A program made the position numbers and the translations under genes. 64,000 nt of DNA from Phallusia mammillata (taxonomy: Eukaryota > Chordata > Ascidiacea > Phlebobranchia > Ascidiidae): NCBI GenBank assembly GCA_003260075.1, contig QLIY01000269.1:62001-126000 (forward strand), in the 5' to 3' direction. Shown here piece by piece: positions 60,452 through 64,000 of the stretch; within the stretch, counting starts at the first letter, position 1, and every line of letters starts with the position of its first letter. The notes beneath the pieces are model-generated. The model was given only the letters and a program-made list of their open reading frames with translations, did not search any database and was not told the DNA's origin.

Positions 60452-62488
60452 TTTGGTGAAAACTACCTAAATATTAAGAACATAGCAGTTTCCTTGTTTG
60501 GGGGGGAAACCAGACGTTATGAATAAATAAGTAAGGATAGATGGTTTGCGTCAGTTGGTCTTCGCATGGGAATGTCTCTTTACGTGACATCGCCTCCACC
60601 TACATGCTGTTCCCTTTGAGAATGAATAATGTATGAAAAAACTATCTCTGGTACTTCATCGCGGCATAGATGGCCTTGGAAAAATACTACAACCCCAAAA
60701 CAAATTGCACGAAGGTTAGAGTTAAGACGAAATAAGCAACTTTGTATATCGGACACGATTATATGCGATACACTCGGAATACGGATAGCTTACAAAAGTT
60801 ATTTAGGAACAGGTCCTAGAGTTGAACACTTCATGATTTCAAGCCAGGAACGCACAACATTTTCGCCAAGACGGCCACATCGCAGATCCTTATTTCACCA
60901 AAGGCCGCCAAGTGTCTTGTTTTGGCCATAACTTTTTACGTCATCATCTATATTGTGAGACGCTTGTGGTGCCTGTTTTTTTTGCATTTTTTGCGCACAA
61001 TACAAATAGTCTGGCGCATATGACTATCACGCTGGTAATATTCTTTTCAGTCCCACAAATCTATTTAGGGCAGTTTGGAAATCCAAGTATTTAGCGAAAG
61101 AGTTTCATCAACGCCACGGCCACCAGTACATATATTTCAATATACTTGTTCAGGCCGCAGAAACCTGTCCCATCCCAGCGGCCACATGCGAGCAAACCGT
61201 CGCAGGTTGTGAGCCATGCTCGGTCTACGCATAATTCAATTTACGTTGTGTGCAACAAAAAATACGTAGGCCGAGTAAGTATAGGCGTGCCGTATTTTTT
61301 TCAGCCGGGACGTTTTTTTTCTATTTTACTTACTATACGAATGGCTTTAGTACGGTTTACGGCAAATTTATCAAAACATATAATAAGTGGACGTAGCAAA
61401 AGCCAGTGCTGGATTAACCATTAGGCAAAGTAGGCACGTGCCTACAGGCCAGTCAAAAATCCAGGTCTTTGTGACAATGATTTGGCAACACTGATAATTC
61501 TATTTTTTTAGTTGGCAACCCTGATTTTTGGGTCACTTATAAAATGTGCCTACAGGCCAGTGGACCCTTAATCCGGCACTGTCAAAAGCGTACCGTTACT
61601 CGTACTGTTACCCAAACTGGGCGTAATGTTGGGTAAATGGTTGTTTCATGATCGCTCCAACTCACCAACCACATTGTATCTTCAAATTCCAATAAAACAT
61701 ATAGCTCTTTCACTGAATCGATCACAATGAGATAATACCTTTGCCAGTGGGCAACCTTTCAAACGTGTTATGTTTGTACAAATGCCGAAACGTGACTCTG
61801 CCTGTAAATGATATTGTTAATGACGTCACTGTTGAATGCAGCTAAGGAGTCGTTTTATACATTGTTGGCCTGTCTATAAACGATGTGCAAATTTTAACTC
61901 TTTAAAACTCGTAACATAACTAATTCTAAATTGATAACATCGATTACTTTGGCAGAAAGAAACACCGCACGAATCAAGCGTGGAAAATGGCTAAACTTAA
62001 AAAACGAGACATTTTTGGTGAACGGACGACACGCCAACAAAAGCCTTTAAAACTGTTGCAACTAAAACTGGACGAGGGGCAAGTCTAGTTACAGTATACG
62101 TAATCTACAGAACTGTGTCTCGTGGCTTATATCAAAGATCCAGCAAACATGAAAAACGACTTAACGCCCCGCACTCGCCCACTCCAGCCCAAAAGTCCCG
62201 CAAATAAACCAAATAAAGTCACATTACTGATTTAACTCTTATTTCGCATGGCTTGGATTTTCGTGGTGATATACCCAAATTACAGGGAAATTGCCCAAAT
62301 TGTAAAGCTACACTTGTAGTTTGTTTTTAACCATAGAATACTGGAGTTTAAAAACTTTGTTGCTGCGGATGAGCGGTAGTAAAACGGAATTGTGAATCGG
62401 ACCGATTTGATTTGTGTTAGTTGGGTTGGGTTTGGTTTTGTTGGGCTTGGGCGTATCTTGTGACTAGAATACTGAAAACAGCGTGACG
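60452..62488. other. intergenic region, atonal to SPTLC1
   Basis: About 2 kb with short unsupported reading frames and one small inverted-repeat transposon (61405-61581). The last 200 bases before SPTLC1 hold a G/T-rich stretch (TTGGGTTGGGTTTGGTTTTG). No other gene is seen. Confidence 0.5.
61405..61581. mobile_element. hAT-type MITE
   Basis: A 177-bp element with ends CAGTGCTGGATTAA and (complement) CAGTGCCGGATTAA, one mismatch in 14. Flanking octamers are GCAAAAGC (61397-61404) and TCAAAAGC (61582-61589), 7 of 8 identical, the length expected for hAT insertions. Internally GTGCCTACAGGCCAGT occurs twice in direct orientation. Non-coding. Confidence 0.75.
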
Positions 62489-62715
62489 ATGGACCAACCT
62501 CGACAGTGGATTTTTGCCGAGGCCTTCAACTCCGTGTTTCAGGTGATTAAAAAAATGAAAGATTTCAGTCAATTACAGCAGTGATTTTCAACCGGTGTTC
62601 CGCGGAACACTAGTGTTTCTTGAAAGATCGTCAGGAGTTCCGCGAGAAATTTGCTGGTTTGAATATAGGATTCTAATGCTTTAGACTTCTGTTGTTTGAC
62701 TGGTGTTTTATGTCG

Positions 62716-62806
<91 letters not shown>

Positions 62807-62932
62807 AGTTTGAATGTGCTATAGTGATTGGCTTCATTTATTGTTGTGTAATCGTTGTCTAATAATAAAATAGCTGAATCAAGGGTAAATTGCTGACCGT
62901 TAGTGCAATTTAGTGTTGGGGGAGCTAGTGTT

Positions 62933-63018
<86 letters not shown>

Positions 63019-64000
63019 ACGATGAATCACGAAACAGCCAGTGCTAGGCAAATATTGTAGTTCGGTACAATACTAATGTTACGTTTTCATAAAACCTTTC
63101 CCAAACTTCAATAACGCTATAGGAGCTTTTTCATCCGTTTTAGTGATTAACTGATGTGCGATTTAACGTTTTAGTGTCACCCTGAGCCAGGTTGTTTTTT
63201 TTGCATCGTTTGGTGTTCCGCAAAATTATTTTAATGCATAAAGTGTTCCGTGGCTCAAAAAAGGTTGAAAAACACTGAATTACAGTGTACATTAAGTCAA
63301 TAACGGAACTCAATTTTTCAAAATGAATTTGTGTTCTATTATACTTTTCTTACAATACCTATGTTTTTTTGAAGATTCATTATGATTTGTTGTCAATTTC
63401 AGGCACCTCCTTACCATCTAATTTTAGAAGCAATTTTGATCGTGTGGATTATACGTCTGCTGTTTTTCAAAAGTTACAAACTACACGGACATCAACCACT
63501 GACTGACAAGGAAAAGGATGATTTGGTAAATGAGTGGAAACCTGAACCGCTTGTTCCCCCACTTGCAGAAACCATTTCCTCTGCTGATCCATATCGTCTA
63601 GTCACAGGGTGTGTATTTATATGTACGGTCAACACAATACAGTAAATTTGCTCTATTACACCTATAAATGTTTTATAAGTGTTTTTCCTACACTTTACAG
63701 TAACATACGTGGTATTCACTCACTTATCCTACAAAGTCACCAAGACTTTACAATATTAAGATATCATTTCTGAAATTTTTGGTCCTGATTTCACCAACCT
63801 TAAATGTGTTACAAAAGCACTATATATTCTATATTGCCAAATGTGGATGTGTTCATTTTTAATTTATGTTAACTAACATCTTAAATATTTTAAGGAGCCC
63901 TGGAAAAACAATTGTTGTAGATGGCAATGAGTGCCTTAATTTTGCAACAATGAACTTTCTGGGATTGCTTGGAAATCCTGGAATTGGAGAGAAGTCATCA
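62489..64000 (+). CDS. SPTLC1: serine palmitoyltransferase subunit 1 (5' part)
   Basis: Non-catalytic long-chain-base subunit of serine palmitoyltransferase, which condenses serine with palmitoyl-CoA in the ER membrane as the first step of sphingolipid synthesis. Three exons are seen: 62489-62542, 63403-63608 and 63895 to the window end. The ATG at 62489 opens MDQPRQWIFAEAFNSVFQ. Exon 2 gives APPYHLILEAILIVWIIRLL, the N-terminal membrane helix, then LTDKEKDDLVNEWKPEPLVP, which is nearly the vertebrate sequence. Exon 3 has GNECLNFATMNFLGLLGNP, the beginning of the aminotransferase fold. Junction phases are 0 and 2. The gene is cut at base 64000. Intron 1 contains two long poly-C tracts. Confidence 0.95.
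62718..63017. repeat. two poly-C tracts of 89 and 82
   Basis: Pure C runs at 62718-62806 and 62936-63017, 129 bases apart, in SPTLC1 intron 1. Unlike the 10-13 base C runs elsewhere they are not followed by an obvious copy of the preceding sequence. They generate a 160-codon Gly-rich reading frame on the minus strand that is not a gene. Confidence 0.85.

Noticed and set aside
60629..61424. Series of 60-100 codon frames after atonal
   Set aside because: Unrelated short frames without recognisable content; partly overlapping the hAT MITE region.
62569..63051. 160-codon Gly-rich frame on the minus strand
   Set aside because: Produced by two poly-C tracts inside SPTLC1 intron 1.

Overview
The window reads as eukaryotic, AT-rich chordate DNA, and the gene content points to a tunicate, most likely a Ciona species. 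Genes are compact and split by short GT-AG introns. Several tightly packed genes sit head-to-tail like the trans-spliced operons of ascidians. Clear homologues of chordate DMRT, atonal, DHCR24, SPTLC1, MZT1, RMI2, SNAPC5, NDUFA7 and TRPA genes are present. The species is inferred from these traits; nothing in the sequence names it.

Layout. 1-7 kb: the 5' half (ankyrin domain) of a TRPA-type channel gene on the minus strand, running off the left edge. 7-13 kb: non-coding DNA with short inverted-repeat transposons carrying 9-bp target duplications. 13.0-15.2 kb: a five-exon gene (+) for a single-pass receptor with a cysteine-rich ectodomain and a tyrosine-rich tail. 15.2-19.2 kb: broken copies of the receptor tail and of the next gene's 3' end. 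19.2-32.3 kb: on the minus strand, a gene whose exons join in phase to give a TIR-like domain, a SAMD9-type P-loop/TPR/OB-fold body and a C-terminal zinc-ribbon-like motif. Its last intron holds a hAT transposon and, between single-N gaps, a second nearly identical copy of the SAMD9-like body. 34.3-34.8 kb: MZT1 (+). 35.2-40.5 kb: DHCR24 (-), with exons 7-11 present twice. 42.7-48.3 kb: a DMRT transcription factor (+). 48.3-54.9 kb: no gene seen. 54.9-56.8 kb: a minus-strand cluster of an unrecognised small gene, RMI2, SNAPC5 and NDUFA7. 57.5-60.3 kb: an atonal-family bHLH gene (+). 62.5-64.0 kb: the first exons of SPTLC1 (+), running off the right edge.

How it fits together. Two genes act on membrane lipids (DHCR24 in sterol synthesis, SPTLC1 in sphingolipid synthesis), two are neural or sensory transcription factors (DMRT, atonal) and one is a sensory channel (TRPA). 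The TIR/SAMD9-like protein and the tyrosine-tailed receptor look like immune or signalling genes. The compact cluster combines unrelated housekeeping roles, as ascidian operons often do.

Caution. More than twenty C-homopolymers lie on the + strand and no G run of 8 or more was seen. Most of them separate two near-identical copies of the same local sequence. With the five single-N gaps, this suggests that many of the local duplications are unmerged alleles or contig overlaps rather than biology.
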